A DNA stretch of 64,000 nt. Source: GCA-2746795 sp963747345. Lineage in GTDB: Bacteria > Chloroflexota > Anaerolineae > Promineifilales > Promineifilaceae. The stretch spans positions 1 through 64,000 of the forward strand of contig CAVVFA010000008.1 in the NCBI GenBank assembly GCA_963747345.1, read 5' to 3'. How positions within the stretch are numbered: position 1 is the stretch's first letter; every line of letters starts with the position of its first letter. Under the pieces are notes generated by a model that did not search any database, was not told where the DNA came from, and worked only from the letters and a program-made list of their open reading frames with translations. A program made the position numbers and the translations under genes. This document shows positions 20,382 to 29,903 of the stretch, one piece after another.

Positions 20382-20452
20382 ATTTTTATGGGATAATTTT
20401 GATTTTGGATTGTTGATTTATGATTGACGATTAGGCCGTTTCGGGGGAGTTT

Positions 20453-20483
20453 AATCCACAGATTACGCAGATTACGCAGATTT
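20453..20483. repeat. CAGATTACG tandem repeat
   Basis: CCACAGATTACGCAGATTACG followed by CAGATTTTT in the 155-bp gap before ileS. It belongs to the same family as the larger CAGATTTCG hairpin at 43053-43129. An AACGGCCGTT copy follows at 20493-20502. Confidence 0.75.
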
Positions 20484-20536
20484 TTGTCCGAGAACGGCCG
20501 TTGTAATTCGTTTAAGTAATATTGAGTAATGTTTCA

Positions 20537-21445
20537 TCATGCCTCAGTAAAATAGTCGAGATCAATACGTTTTAGATCGTAAGATGCGACTGAATTCACA
20601 CCCACATTGTAATCAATCATCAATTGAGCCAATGTCTCACCATCAATCAAAACGATCTTTGACTCAATGCGAGACACATAATCTCTCGCACCTTCAGAAA
20701 ATGTCGAGGTGGTTATAAATATACCTTTTCGAGCACGTTGCCCTTGTAAGGCTCCGGCAAATTTTTGAATTTCAGGGCGAGTTACGGTATTTTGCCAACG
20801 TTTTGCTTGAATATAAACTGTATCCAATCCGAGTCGATCTTCGTTAATGATACCATCAATCCCTTCATCACCACTGGAACCAATAGCTTTTCCAGCTTCT
20901 TTTCTAGTGCCACCGTAACCCATTTTCACAAGCAAATCGACAACTAATCTCTCGAAAAACACTGGCGAAAAACTTTGCACCATTTCCAGCAATTCGCTGG
21001 CTAAATCTTGACGAACTTGCTGATACGCTTCTTCCATGATTTCTTCAGGTGTTTTCACCGAATCATTTACTTGAATATCTTCAGTTTCTTGAGTCTGTGA
21101 CCGCTTGGCCTGAAATGCAAGAAATTCTGGATACTGTCGCAAAAACGCATTGTCAATTTTTATTGGTTTTTGCAGTAAAACCCTTAATCCTTGATCTGAA
21201 ATCCGAAAGTATCCACGTCGCGTTGTATTCATCAGGCCAGCTTTCGCCAGATATGTTCTAGCCCAACCAACCCGATTATCAAAAGTTGCCTGTCTCCCAC
21301 TTGGAAGGAGCTGTTTTCGATCCTCACTTGATAATGAGAACACCACAGCCAAAGCTTCAATTGTTTCTCGCAAAGAATGTTCTTGTTGGTCACCTGCAAA
21401 ATGCAAAAGCGGCAACATAATTGATTGATAATCAGGAACTGCCAT
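20537..21445 (-). CDS. Mrr-like restriction endonuclease
   Basis: The 302-residue protein has an N-terminal winged-helix (Mrr_N) region (about 1-95: HSLRETIEALAVVF, AKAGLMNTTRRGYFRIS). The C-terminal Mrr catalytic domain (about 160-300) has FERLVVDLLVKMGYGG, SGDEGIDGII and Q-A-K-R-W, the D...QxK nuclease pattern, then GIFITTSTFSEGAR. Mrr proteins are type IV enzymes cutting modified DNA. Its ATG overlaps the last bases of the upstream frame (TAATG), so it may be co-translated with the unknown upstream gene. No methyltransferase is nearby. Confidence 0.9.
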   Translation of the reverse strand: MAVPDYQSIMLPLLHFAGDQQEHSLRETIEALAVVFSLSSEDRKQLLPSGRQATFDNRVGWARTYLAKAGLMNTTRRGYFRISDQGLRVLLQKPIKIDNAFLRQYPEFLAFQAKRSQTQETEDIQVNDSVKTPEEIMEEAYQQVRQDLASELLEMVQSFSPVFFERLVVDLLVKMGYGGTRKEAGKAIGSSGDEGIDGIINEDRLGLDTVYIQAKRWQNTVTRPEIQKFAGALQGQRARKGIFITTSTFSEGARDYVSRIESKIVLIDGETLAQLMIDYNVGVNSVASYDLKRIDLDYFTEA

Positions 21446-21643
21446 TACTCACTCCTTTGATATTTAATAAACTGGGATGCAACGGCCGTTAACCCATCAT
21501 CCCTCATCATCCCCAGCGGCCACCCATTTTCCGCGTCCCGCTGAATAATGCGCCAATTGCCCATCGCCCCACGATAATTTGCAGGGCGAGTATTGCCGCA
21601 CTTTCCCCGCCGCTTCCATCTCCGTAAAATCAGTGATCATCAT
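21445..21643 (-). other. Ambiguous coding stretch between unknown gene and mrr
   Basis: Two frames look coding. A 48-codon frame starts with an ATGA overlap on the upstream stop (21643 to 21497). A second frame gives G-N-W-R-I-I-Q-R-D-A-E-N-G-W-P-L and runs to a TAA that overlaps the mrr ATG. One may be the true C-terminal part of the upstream protein after an indel. No family is recognised. Confidence 0.35.
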
Positions 21644-22131
21644 GAAACATACTCAAAATCGACCACCTGCACCGCTAAGGTGTTTTCATCGCCCACTTTG
21701 CCATTGAGCGTAACGGCCTGTCCTGAGCTTGTCGAAGCGGCCGTTTTCGGTTCATTACCCCGCCAACCAGCAAAATGCAACCCTGCCACCGAGGGAAACC
21801 AGAAGCGATACCCTTTGGGCAGGTCTATAACCTGCTCAGACGCTTTGCCATTGACGGTGCGCGTGGCAGAAACAGAGTCACTTTCCAATACCACATCACC
21901 CGTCACCTGCAACCCGCCACTCGCTTGCGTCCAAAAGCGAAACTTTAACCGTTCAACTTGTCCGTCCGGCCCCACCAGCGCATGATACAAATACGTATGT
22001 CCCGAAGCCGCCGCCCGCGCATCCAAATCCACGCGCAGAAATTGATACCCCTCAGCCGCCGCCGTCAAGCGCCATGTTTCCACAGCGCCCGTCGGCTGTC
22101 CGTCCAATTCATACCGGTATTCACCCGCCAT
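21640..22131 (-). CDS. Unknown protein upstream of mrr
   Basis: This is a 163-residue frame with no family I recognise. It is beta-rich (alternating hydrophobic pattern: YRYELDG, WRLTAAAEGYQFLRVDLDA, TYLYHALVGPDGQVERLKF, YRFWFPSVAGLHF) and has no signal peptide or membrane helix. Near residue 130 it contains T-A-A-S-T-S-S-G-Q-A, encoded by the dispersed GAGCTTGTCGAAGC repeat next to a palindrome variant. The open frame extends upstream of the ATG (D-Y-E-I-H-Y-Q-R-T-T-L), so the true start may be earlier, within the hairpin at 22184-22245. Confidence 0.6.
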   Translation of the reverse strand: MAGEYRYELDGQPTGAVETWRLTAAAEGYQFLRVDLDARAAASGHTYLYHALVGPDGQVERLKFRFWTQASGGLQVTGDVVLESDSVSATRTVNGKASEQVIDLPKGYRFWFPSVAGLHFAGWRGNEPKTAASTSSGQAVTLNGKVGDENTLAVQVVDFEYVS

Positions 22132-22183
22132 GATCGGCTTTCGTAAGGTTGTTCGCTGATAATGAATCTCATAATCAAGGTCT

Positions 22184-22245
22184 GAGCTAGAGCAAGAGCG
22201 AGAGGAAAAGCAGGTGACAAACGCCTCTAGCTCTCGCTCAATCCT
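22184..22245. repeat. GAGCTAGAG inverted repeat
   Basis: Arms GAGCTAGAGCAAGAGCGAGAG and CCTCTAGCTCTCGCTC form an imperfect hairpin between alaX and the next gene. Confidence 0.75.
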
Positions 22246-22956
22246 CTAGCTTTCTAATTCAACGTAAATCCGCTTGTTAATCTTCCCCTTGCTCTTGTAA
22301 TCCACAATACGCATCGTACCGACTTCGCGGGTATTGGCGACATGGGTGCCGCCGTCAGCCTGCAAATCGAGACCGACCAGCTCCACCGTGCGTATTTCGG
22401 TGATGCCTTCGGGCAGCAAATTGATTTTGGTGCGGATCAGGTCGGGTATCTGAAACGCTTCTTCACGGGGCAAAATTTGCACACGCACTTCTCGTGCCGC
22501 TGCCACTTCACGGTTAACGGCCGTTTCAATCTCAGCCACCAATTCCTGACTCATCGTCTCAAACTCAAAATCCATGCGCCCCTGAAGCGGATCCATATTG
22601 CCGCCTGTCACCTGAGCGCCATAATCGCGCCAGACCACACCACAGAGAATGTGCATGGCGGTGTGGGTACGCATCAGTTGGTAACGTCGTTCCCAATCAA
22701 GTTTGGCGGAAACGGCCGTTCCCACCTCCGGCAGCACCCCATTCACAAAATGCACCACCTGCCCGCTCACCTTCTGCACCTTCACCACATCCCAGGCTGT
22801 ATCACCAGACTTCAAAACACCAAAATCACAAGGCTGCCCGCCGCCGCCTGGATAAAAAGCCGTGCGATCCAACACCACACCACCCTCCACCTGCGCCGTC
22901 ACCACCGCCTCAAATTCCTGCACATATGCATCCGTTAAAAATAATAATTCAGTCAT
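22246..22956 (-). CDS. Alanyl-tRNA editing protein AlaX
   Basis: A free-standing editing domain that removes Ser or Gly from tRNA-Ala. The 236 residues cover the AlaRS second-additional and editing domains: FYPGGGGQPCDFG, then HTAMH (zinc ligands), TGGNMDPLQGRMDFEF and ADGGTHVANTREVG. In many homologues the second zinc site is Cys-x3-His; here the Cys position is Asp. It is preceded by a T-box leader, so its level should rise when charged tRNA falls. No alanyl-tRNA synthetase gene is in the window. Confidence 0.92.
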   Translation of the reverse strand: MTELLFLTDAYVQEFEAVVTAQVEGGVVLDRTAFYPGGGGQPCDFGVLKSGDTAWDVVKVQKVSGQVVHFVNGVLPEVGTAVSAKLDWERRYQLMRTHTAMHILCGVVWRDYGAQVTGGNMDPLQGRMDFEFETMSQELVAEIETAVNREVAAAREVRVQILPREEAFQIPDLIRTKINLLPEGITEIRTVELVGLDLQADGGTHVANTREVGTMRIVDYKSKGKINKRIYVELES

Positions 22957-22974
22957 AAAAAGTTCCTAGCTATA

Positions 22975-23049
22975 CAGACCCTAAGGGTTTAGTCTCGAGA
23001 GGTTCAATATTTCGATAGTTAAAAACCCTTAGGATCTCTCGAGTAAAAA
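22975..23049. repeat. CCCTAAGGG element, copy A
   Basis: A roughly 75-bp element bounded by CAGACCCTAAGGGTTT and AACCCTTAGG-TCTCTCGAG. It lies between the T-box terminator and the alaX start and is homologous, in reverse orientation, to the copy at 31901-31972 (shared CTCGAG and TTCAAT inside). A third copy lies at 51717-51782. Confidence 0.88.
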
Positions 23050-23395
23050 CGCACATCCCAATCTCTAATCCCATAAACAAAAAACGCCAACATCCCAATC
23101 GGGACGAAGGCGTAAAAGCTTCGCGGTACCACCCAAATTCCTGATCAACAATCAGGCACTCACTCGACAACGGCACAATCGCTTATTGTCGCATCCCCGC
23201 TAACGTGGGGCGAATCCGGCTGAGCCTACTCATCTCATTAATCAGCCAAACTGTTCACCGTTTACTGTAAACTGTTCACTGATTACCGACTTTCAGTCAG
23301 CAGCTCCGGAGGGATTTTCAACGAATCGTTCATATCTGCCTTTCACCAATCGCAGACTCGCTACTCAAACAAAATTCAATTACTCGTCTCCATCA
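23050..23395 (-). promoter_or_regulatory. T-box riboswitch upstream of alaX
   Basis: On the minus strand the hallmark GGGTGGTACCGCG (about 23135-23123) is the tRNA acceptor-binding antiterminator sequence. It is followed by a terminator of ACGCC-TTCG-TCCC / GGGA-TGTT-GGCGT and TTTTTT (about 23112-23079). Upstream are an AGTA element, a GGTGAAAGG loop and a Stem I-like region ending GGAGCTGCTGACTGAAAGT. A GCT there would be the alanine specifier, fitting the AlaX product (inference). T-boxes read uncharged tRNA and stop termination. The linker contains a GTGAACAGTTTACAGTAAAC repeat, which looks like an insertion. Confidence 0.88.
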
Positions 23396-23573
23396 AAGCT
23401 ATTTACTATAGAATTGGTCTGGATTATGCCAAACCGAAAGGTGGATGTCAATAATCATCCCTTACTTTAGTATAAAAATGTAGACAACATTTTCCCCTTG
23501 TGTTACTCTTTAAGGGCATCTGGGGAAAAGTGAAAAATAACACTCCTTTGTGAAAACGACTAAGGAACACATA

Positions 23574-23978
23574 ATGGAAGAAGATCGCAAAAAAGTTGTA
23601 TGTATTGAAGACGAACTGGAGATGATCGAACTCGTCAAGCTCATCTTAGGGCGTAGCAAATTCGATGTAACGGGTGCGGTCGGCGGTCACGAGGGCTTAC
23701 AAAAAATTGGCGACATTAAGCCAGACCTCGTATTACTCGACTTGATGATGCCAGAAATGGATGGGTGGGAAGTCTATCAGAAAATGAAAGCGTCTGAAGA
23801 CATGCGTGACATTCCCGTCATCGTCGTTACGGCCAAAGCACAAAGCATTGACCGTGTACTCGGCCTACACATCGCCCGAGTTGATGACTACATCACAAAG
23901 CCGTTTGGCCCCCAAGAATTACTCGACAGTGTTGAACGTGTCATCCGCAGTCACTCTGTTAATAAAGAAAACGCTTAG
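23574..23978 (+). CDS. Single-domain response regulator
   Basis: This 134-residue receiver domain has no output domain: CIEDELEMIEL (acidic pair), phospho-Asp in LVLLDLMMPEMDGWEVY, Thr in VIVVTAK and Lys in YITKPFGP. I chose ATG 23574 because AAGGAA is 7 bases upstream; a GTG 24 bases earlier lacks one. CheY-like proteins of this type act by docking on other proteins. There is no kinase next to it. Confidence 0.9.
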   Translation: MEEDRKKVVCIEDELEMIELVKLILGRSKFDVTGAVGGHEGLQKIGDIKPDLVLLDLMMPEMDGWEVYQKMKASEDMRDIPVIVVTAKAQSIDRVLGLHIARVDDYITKPFGPQELLDSVERVIRSHSVNKENA

Positions 23979-24034
23979 GTAAACCACAAAAAGTTCTTAA
24001 AATTACCAACACGCAAAATTGTGGTTTCCTTCAA

Positions 24035-24144
24035 GGAAAAGCGGGTTTTGCACAATTTTATTTCCAAAAACTTTCCCGCTTTTCCCTAAATATCACTTTC
24101 TTATCGAATTTTTTGAAGCCCGTCCAATTTGACGGGCTTTTTTT
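24035..24144 (+). terminator. Hairpin plus intrinsic terminator
   Basis: The true terminator is GCCCGTC-CAATTT-GACGGGC with seven T (24118-24144). Before it lies a wide hairpin with perfect 11-bp arms GGAAAAGCGGG (24035-24045) and CCCGCTTTTCC (24075-24085). The region from 24021 resembles the infB leader at 49829-49897. Confidence 0.8.
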
Positions 24145-24222
24145 GTGTTTTGTAGCTCCCTGCTCCAAAAATGATTACAATCAGTGACACTTATCAACCT
24201 TACTCTGTGAGCAGGAATCGCC

Positions 24223-25440
24223 ATGATAGGAAGTCCGTTTCACAACCGTACCGAAGCAGTTTGCGAAAGTCTCAACTGGCGGAATTGGGCTGGCTACGCC
24301 GCCGCTGGCAAATATGAACTGAGCCACGACCGCGAATATTACGCCATTCGCAATGCCGCCGCCCTCATTGATGTTTCTCCCCTCTACAAATACCTAATCC
24401 AAGGTCACGACGCGGAAAAGTTCGTCAACCGGCTGATCACGCGCAACGCCAGTAAATGCAAAATCGGCCAAGTGCTCTATACCACCTGGTGCAACGATGA
24501 CGGCATGGTCATTGATGACGGCACGGTTTCCCGGCTGGATGACAGCACCTTCCGCATCACGGCCGCCGAACCCAATCTGCGCTGGTTTGAAGATACTGCC
24601 TTTGGCATGAACGTGGTTATCACGGATATTTCTGAGGAGTTGGCAGCTTTGGCGCTGCAAGGGCCGCTTTCTAAGGACATCTTGTTGGACATTGTAGATG
24701 AGCGAGAACAACTTGCACGAATCTGAAATATTTTTACGTGATGGAGGCGACGATAAACGGCCGTTCCCTCCACATATCCCGCACCGGCTACACAGGCGAC
24801 CTGGGGTATGAGCTATGGCTGCCAGCCGCCGACGCCGAAGCGGTGTGGGACGCGCTCATGGCCGCGGGCGCAGGTTACGAAATCACCCCCGCTGGCATTC
24901 TGGCGCTCGACATCGCCCGCATCGAAGCGGGTTTGCTCATGATCGATGTCGATTACACGCCCGCCCGCCACGCCCGCATTCCCAGCCAAAAATCTTCTCC
25001 CTACGAACTGGATTTGGGCTGGAGTGTGGACTTGACAGAAGCCGATGAACTTTAACGGCCGTTCTGCCCTCACCCTTGAAAAACAAAACGGCTCCCGCTG
25101 GGCCACGGCTGGTATCGAAATCGACTATCTCGACCTGTCCGCCGCCTTCGCCAAAGTCAACCTGCCACCCGCCGTGCCGCACGAAGCCTGGCGCAGCAGC
25201 GTGCCCCTCTTCGGCAAATCACGCAAAAATCGCAGCGGACTCCAGCAAATCGGTTACGCCACCAGCGGCTGTTTCTCGCCCATTCTCAAACGCTACATCG
25301 CCCTCGCCACCATCAAACCAGATTTTGCCGCCATCGGCACCGATATTCTCATCCAAATGAGCGTCGAACATACGCCGCTGCCCATCGCCGCCCAAGTCGT
25401 CAAAAAACCATTTTTCGATCCCAAACGGAAAAAAGCATGA
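24223..25440 (+). CDS. GcvT-like aminomethyltransferase family protein, two frame breaks
   Basis: Folate-dependent aminomethyltransferase fold of about 405 residues. Parts seen are NAAALIDVSPLYKYLIQGHD, VLYTTWCNDDGMVIDDGT, LALQGPLSKDIL, ISRTGYTGDLGYELWLPA, LALDIARIEAGL and GYATSGCFSPILKRYIALA. Breaks lie near 24722 and near 25045, the latter next to an AACGGCCGTT copy. It could be the glycine-cleavage T protein or, more likely given no gcvH/gcvP nearby, a relative acting on sarcosine, dimethylglycine or another methylated substrate. It precedes a FAD oxidoreductase, consistent with a demethylation pair (inference). Confidence 0.82.
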
Positions 25441-25542
25441 CAATAATAAGCTAAAAACTTGACGCTGATTCAGCATAGCACTGCGAAGAAAAAACATCAG
25501 TGTTCATTCCATCAGTGTCCCCTAAAATAACGAGAAAACACT

Positions 25543-27132
25543 ATGAGCCAAAAATATGATGCCATCATCATCGGCGGCGGACACAATGGCCTTATCGCCG
25601 CCGCCTACCTCGCCAAAGCAGGCAAAAAAGTCGTCGTCCTGGAAAAACGCCCCATTCTCGGCGGCGCCACCGTCACCGAAGAGGTGTATCCTGGCTTCAA
25701 ATACACAGTCTTCTCCTACGTCGTCAGCCTGCTGCGCCCCGAAATCATCCGCGAATTAGAGCTTGCCAAACATGGCCTCACCATCCTGCCGCTAGAAAGC
25801 ACCTTCACGCCCATGCCCAACGACGACTACCTCGTGCGCTGGGGCGACCACGCTAAAACCTACCGCGAAATCGCCCGTCACTCAAAACGGGACGCCGATA
25901 CCTACGACGATTACGGCCAACTGATGTACCACATGGCAAAAGCCGTCAAGCCCATCCTTAGCGCCGTGCCGCCCGACATCAGCAGCCTCAATCCGCGCAA
26001 ACTGCGCCCCCTCGATATGGCGCAGCTTGGCCGCCATTTCCTCGGCCTGGAAGATGAAAAGCTGCACGCCTTCGTCAAGCTGATGGTCATGTCTTCGGCC
26101 GATTTCCTCGACGAATGGTTTGAGACGGAAGCCCTCAAGGCCACCATGTCGGCCAGCGGCATCATCGGCACCTTTTTGGGGCCGCGCTCGCCCGGCACCG
26201 CCTACGTGCTGCTCCACCACTACATGGGCGAGATTGACGGCGTGTTCCGCGCCTGGGGGTTCGCCAAGGGCGGCACGGGTGCGGTACCAGAGGCTATCGC
26301 CAGCTCTGCCCGTGCCCTTGGTGCTGAAATTCGCACGAGTGCGCCGGTGGCAGAGGTGATTGTGAAAAACGGCCGTTCTATCGGTGTCGCTCTGGAAAAC
26401 GGAGATGAACTCTACGCCGATGTCGTCGCTTCCTCCCTCGATCCGCGCCAAACCTTCCTCAATCTGGTAGACGAGAAAGAGTTGCCCGACAGACTTCCTC
26501 ACCGCCATCAAAAAGTTCCGCTATCGTGGTTCCTCCGCCAAGGTCAATCTGGCGCTTGATGGCCTGCCCAACTTCACCTCCCTGCCCGGATTTGGCCCCC
26601 ACCTGCGCGGGGCTATCTCGATCAGTCCGTCCATAGACTACCTGGAACGCGCTTACGATGATGCAAAATATGGGGAATTTCTCAAAACGGCCGTATATCG
26701 ACATGATCATCCCCTCCCTCATCGACCCCGACATGGCACCTCCTGGCAAACATGTCATGTCCTGCTTCGTGCAATACGCCCCCTACCACCTCGCAACACG
26801 GCACCTGGGACGAACGCCGCGAAGAATTCGGCGACACCGTCATCGACACCATCGCCGAATTTGCGCCCAACATCAAAGACATCATCCTCCACCGCCAAGT
26901 CATGACCCCGCTCGACATCGAGCGCGTCACCGGCCTCAGCGAAGGCAACATCTTCCAGGGCGAACTTTCTCTCCAGCAGCTATTCTTCCTGCGACCTGCT
27001 CCTGGCTGGGGCGACTATCGCACCCCCATCAAAGGCTACTATCAATGCGGTTCTGGCACGCATCCCGGCGGCGGCATCATGGGCGCCAGCGGCCGTTTAG
27101 GCGCCCTCGAAATATTGAAAGACTTGCGGTAA
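25543..27132 (+). CDS. FAD-dependent oxidoreductase, phytoene dehydrogenase-like, three frame breaks
   Basis: The N-terminal Rossmann motif IIIGGGHNGLIAAAYLAKAG is followed by VVVLEKRPILGGATVTEEVY, a long substrate domain and the C-terminal FAD motif GTHPGGGIMGASGRLGA. The restored length is about 530 residues, as in COG1233 proteins. Breaks lie near 26490 (after VDEKELPD), 26675 (beside an ACGGCCGT site) and 26790 (before GTWDERREEFGDTVI). The substrate is unknown; this group includes carotenoid desaturases and unrelated amine or alkene oxidoreductases. It follows the GcvT-like gene by 102 bp. Confidence 0.85.
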
Positions 27133-27226
27133 CCTTTTTATGTTTCAATTTTGCAATAGTATTCTGCTATACTAAACGTGCAGTCCGTATAAATCTTTTC
27201 GTAATCAATCAAAAAGGGGAAATCTA

Positions 27227-28075
27227 TTGTACATCCGATTTTGGGGCGTACGCGGCACCATTCCCACACCTGGACGAGAGACCATAAACGTCGGGGGCAA
27301 TACTTCTTGCATTGAAGTACGCACTTCCGATGATCAACTCATCATCCTTGATGCAGGTACTGGTATTTTGCCGCTAGGACGCCATCTACTCAAAGAAAAT
27401 CCAGGCAGAATCATTGGCAACATCCTCATCAGCCATACCCATTGGGATCATATCCAGGGGTTTCCCTTTTTCTCCCCCATTTGGGGACGCACCAATCGGT
27501 TTATCCTGATAGGACGCAAACGAGAAGGGCGACGACTCGAAGAAATCGTGTCTGGGCAGTTTATGGAGCCATATCTTCCCTTTCCCTACAAATCATTACC
27601 AGCCGATCTGCTCGTCAAAGAAATAAATGATGACGAAACCCTGATCATTGGGGATAATACCCGCGTCACCGTAGCCGCCATGAACCATCCAGGTGGCTGT
27701 TTAGGGTTCCGCATTGAAAATGGGGATGCCGTATTTGCCTATTGCAGTGATGTTGGTCATGAAGATGATGGTTTTGATCCGGGCGTGCTGAAATTGGCTG
27801 AAGGCGCAGACCTATTGGTTCATGATTCACATTTCGCTACCCTAGATGAAAGAAACATGCGCCGTGATTGGGGACACAGCACCTGGTTAGAAGCCGCACA
27901 AGTCGCTGTAGAAGCGCGTGTTAAAAATCTAGCCTTATTTCACTTTTCTCCAGATATGACCGATACGGCCGTCGACCAAATCGCCAATAAAGCAAGAAAT
28001 ATCTTTCCCAGAACCCTTGTTGCCCGTGAAGGATTGGAGCTACACCTGCCGCTAACCGGCGAATTACCTGATTGA
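27227..28075 (+). CDS. MBL-fold metallohydrolase
   Basis: The 282-residue protein starts at TTG with AAGGGGA upstream. The metal motifs of the metallo-beta-lactamase fold are complete: SHTHWDHIQGFPFF, GGNTSCIEV before it, then CSDVGHEDD, LVHDSHFA and GHSTWLEAAQVA with the last His. The pattern resembles the class found beside or fused to response regulators, sometimes annotated as phosphodiesterase-like. A response regulator starts 66 bp downstream, so a joint signalling role is plausible. TATACT at 27168-27173 may be its -10 box. Confidence 0.85.
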   Translation: MYIRFWGVRGTIPTPGRETINVGGNTSCIEVRTSDDQLIILDAGTGILPLGRHLLKENPGRIIGNILISHTHWDHIQGFPFFSPIWGRTNRFILIGRKREGRRLEEIVSGQFMEPYLPFPYKSLPADLLVKEINDDETLIIGDNTRVTVAAMNHPGGCLGFRIENGDAVFAYCSDVGHEDDGFDPGVLKLAEGADLLVHDSHFATLDERNMRRDWGHSTWLEAAQVAVEARVKNLALFHFSPDMTDTAVDQIANKARNIFPRTLVAREGLELHLPLTGELPD

Positions 28076-28141
28076 AGACTCAAAAAACGCATCATATAAT
28101 TGCCACAATAAGAGAATCGAATACAATAGGGATTGGGTACT

Positions 28142-28558
28142 ATGCCTCAAATATATATTAGAAGATTTGGAGATGGTTTGACTCAATCGGTTTTAATTGT
28201 CGATGACGAGCCAATGGCACGAACGCTTTTGCGGTTGATGCTCGTAAGGGCTGGTTTTAATGTGTCTGAAGCGGAAGATGGGTTTGACGCTTTGGAGAAA
28301 GTACAAGCCAGTCAACCAGACATCATTTTGCTGGATGTGATGATGCCTGGCATGGATGGTTTCTCCGTGTGTGAAGAACTGCGGCAGCGGAAAGAAACTT
28401 CTAAATTACCAATCATTATGTTAAGTGCAAAAACAGACTTAGACAGTATCAATAAAGGTCTGCGCGTGGGCGCCACCAAGTATTTAACAAAACCAATTTC
28501 GCCGGAAGACCTCACCAGACATGTCAATGATGTGCTGGATGCCAATGCGATTGCCTAA
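28142..28558 (+). CDS. Single-domain response regulator
   Basis: A 138-residue CheY-like receiver: VLIVDDEPMARTLL, phospho-Asp in IILLDVMMPGMDGF, Ser in IIMLSAKTD and Lys in YLTKPISPEDL. I take the ATG at 28142 rather than a TTG 9 bases earlier. It has no output domain. It follows the MBL-fold gene, which is its likely functional neighbour. Confidence 0.9.
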   Translation: MPQIYIRRFGDGLTQSVLIVDDEPMARTLLRLMLVRAGFNVSEAEDGFDALEKVQASQPDIILLDVMMPGMDGFSVCEELRQRKETSKLPIIMLSAKTDLDSINKGLRVGATKYLTKPISPEDLTRHVNDVLDANAIA

Positions 28559-28649
28559 CCTAAACGCCAATCAAATCTTTTGCCTTTTGTTTCATTTGTG
28601 ATAAAAATTACAAGAATTCTTGAAGAGATATGCTTGGAGGCTCCCAACT

Positions 28650-28850
28650 ATGCTAATTAAACGCTTAATACTTGCTCTCATTTCAATTGGTTTTGGTGTG
28701 ACTGTCACATTTTTAATTATGACATTTATTTTACACACCGATTACTATACATTCGGTTTTGGCTATACCTTTTTTACATCTTTGGCGTTGGCTTGTTTCT
28801 TAGGAATTTGGCTAGACAAATTCATGGGAACTGAGTTACTGCCGGAATAA
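28650..28850 (+). CDS. Small two-helix membrane protein
   Basis: The 66-residue protein starts at an ATG placed 8 bases after GGAGG. It holds two hydrophobic helices (LILALISIGFGVTVTFLIMT and TFFTSLALACFLGIWLDKFM) with a short polar turn. No family is recognised. It is followed by a clear terminator, so it is probably expressed as a small unit. Confidence 0.65.
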   Translation: MLIKRLILALISIGFGVTVTFLIMTFILHTDYYTFGFGYTFFTSLALACFLGIWLDKFMGTELLPE

Positions 28851-28883
28851 TCAAACCTGCTTTTTCGTCCATTACCTATTTTG

Positions 28884-28915
28884 AGACCTCCGCTGTGTAA
28901 CTCGGGGGTCTTTTT
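28884..28915 (+). terminator. Intrinsic terminator
   Basis: AGACCTCCG pairs with CGGGGGTCT (one G-T) across a 10-base loop, followed by TTTTTG. Confidence 0.8.
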
Positions 28916-28956
28916 GTTTCCTACCCACAATTTCTATCTGAACAAGAGGATATAAA

Positions 28957-29842
28957 ATGAGCGCAAAGATTATTGATGGCAAGGAAATTGCCAAACAAGT
29001 CCAAGAAGAAGTAAAAGAAGCTGTCGCCAAAATGGAAGCTGAACACGGGTACACCCCTGGTTTAGCAACCGTGTTGGTTGGTGAAGATCCGGCATCGGCC
29101 ACCTATGTGCGCAGTAAACAGCGCACGTGTGAAAAACTGGGCATTCGTTCAGTTGGGCATGTATTACCGGCCGATGCGACGCAAGAGGAAGTGGAGGAGT
29201 TGGTATCCGCAGTTGAATGCCGATCCGACCATCAATGGCATTTTGGTGCAATTGCCGCTACCGAAGCATCTTGATGAGGAAGCGGTGTTAAACAGCATTG
29301 ATTTGGGCAAAGATGTGGATGGTTTTCATCCGGTCAATATCGGCCGTTTAGCGATGAAAGGGCGCAATCCGTTGTTTATTCCTTGCACGCCTTACGGTTG
29401 TATGGTGCTGCTGGAGAAAGCTGGTATTCAAACCAAAGGGGCGGAGGCCGTGATTGTGGGGCGATCTAACATTGTGGGGCTGCCGATGGCCATGCTGCTG
29501 CAAAAGGCCGATGCCACGGTGACAATTTGCCACAGCCGCACCAAAGATTTGAAGGCACATTTGCAGCGAGCCGACATTGTGGTGGCGGCGATTGGCTGGG
29601 CCAACATGATTACGGGTGATATGCTGAAACCAGGCTGTGCGGTGATTGACGTGGGCATTAACCGCGTGGATGATGCCACTGCGAAAAATGGTTACCGCCT
29701 GGTGGGTGACGTTGATTTTGACTCCGCAAAGGAAGTGGCGGGCGCGATTACGCCGGTTCCGGGCGGCGTGGGGCCGATGACGATTGCCATGCTGATGAAG
29801 AATACGCTGCACGCGGCAGAGTTGGCGCTGGCGAAGAAATAA
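28957..29842 (+). CDS. folD: Methylenetetrahydrofolate dehydrogenase/cyclohydrolase, one frame break
   Basis: Bifunctional FolD makes 10-formyl-THF for purines and formyl-Met-tRNA. Signatures are PGLATVLVGEDPASATYVRS, then in the second frame NGILVQLPLPKHLDE, KDVDGFHP, PCTPYGCMVLLEKAG, GAEAVIVGRSNIVGLPMAML and PVPGGVGPMTIAML. The break is near 29206. With the break closed it is about 294 residues, the family length. GAGG lies upstream of the ATG. Confidence 0.94.
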
Positions 29843-29871
29843 CTATTGATGATTAAAGATTGAAGAATAGA

Positions 29872-29903
29872 GGCCGGAGATTTTTATTCTTCGGCCTTTT
29901 TTT
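29872..29903. terminator. Terminator between convergent folD and mobA
   Basis: GGCCGGAGA pairs with TCTTCGGCC (one G-T) across TTTTTAT, followed by seven T on the plus strand. It overlaps the last codons of mobA on the other strand. Confidence 0.85.

Noticed and set aside
25882..26511. 209-codon minus-strand frame opposite the FAD oxidoreductase
   Set aside because: Antisense shadow in GC-rich codons; no motif and no ribosome site.
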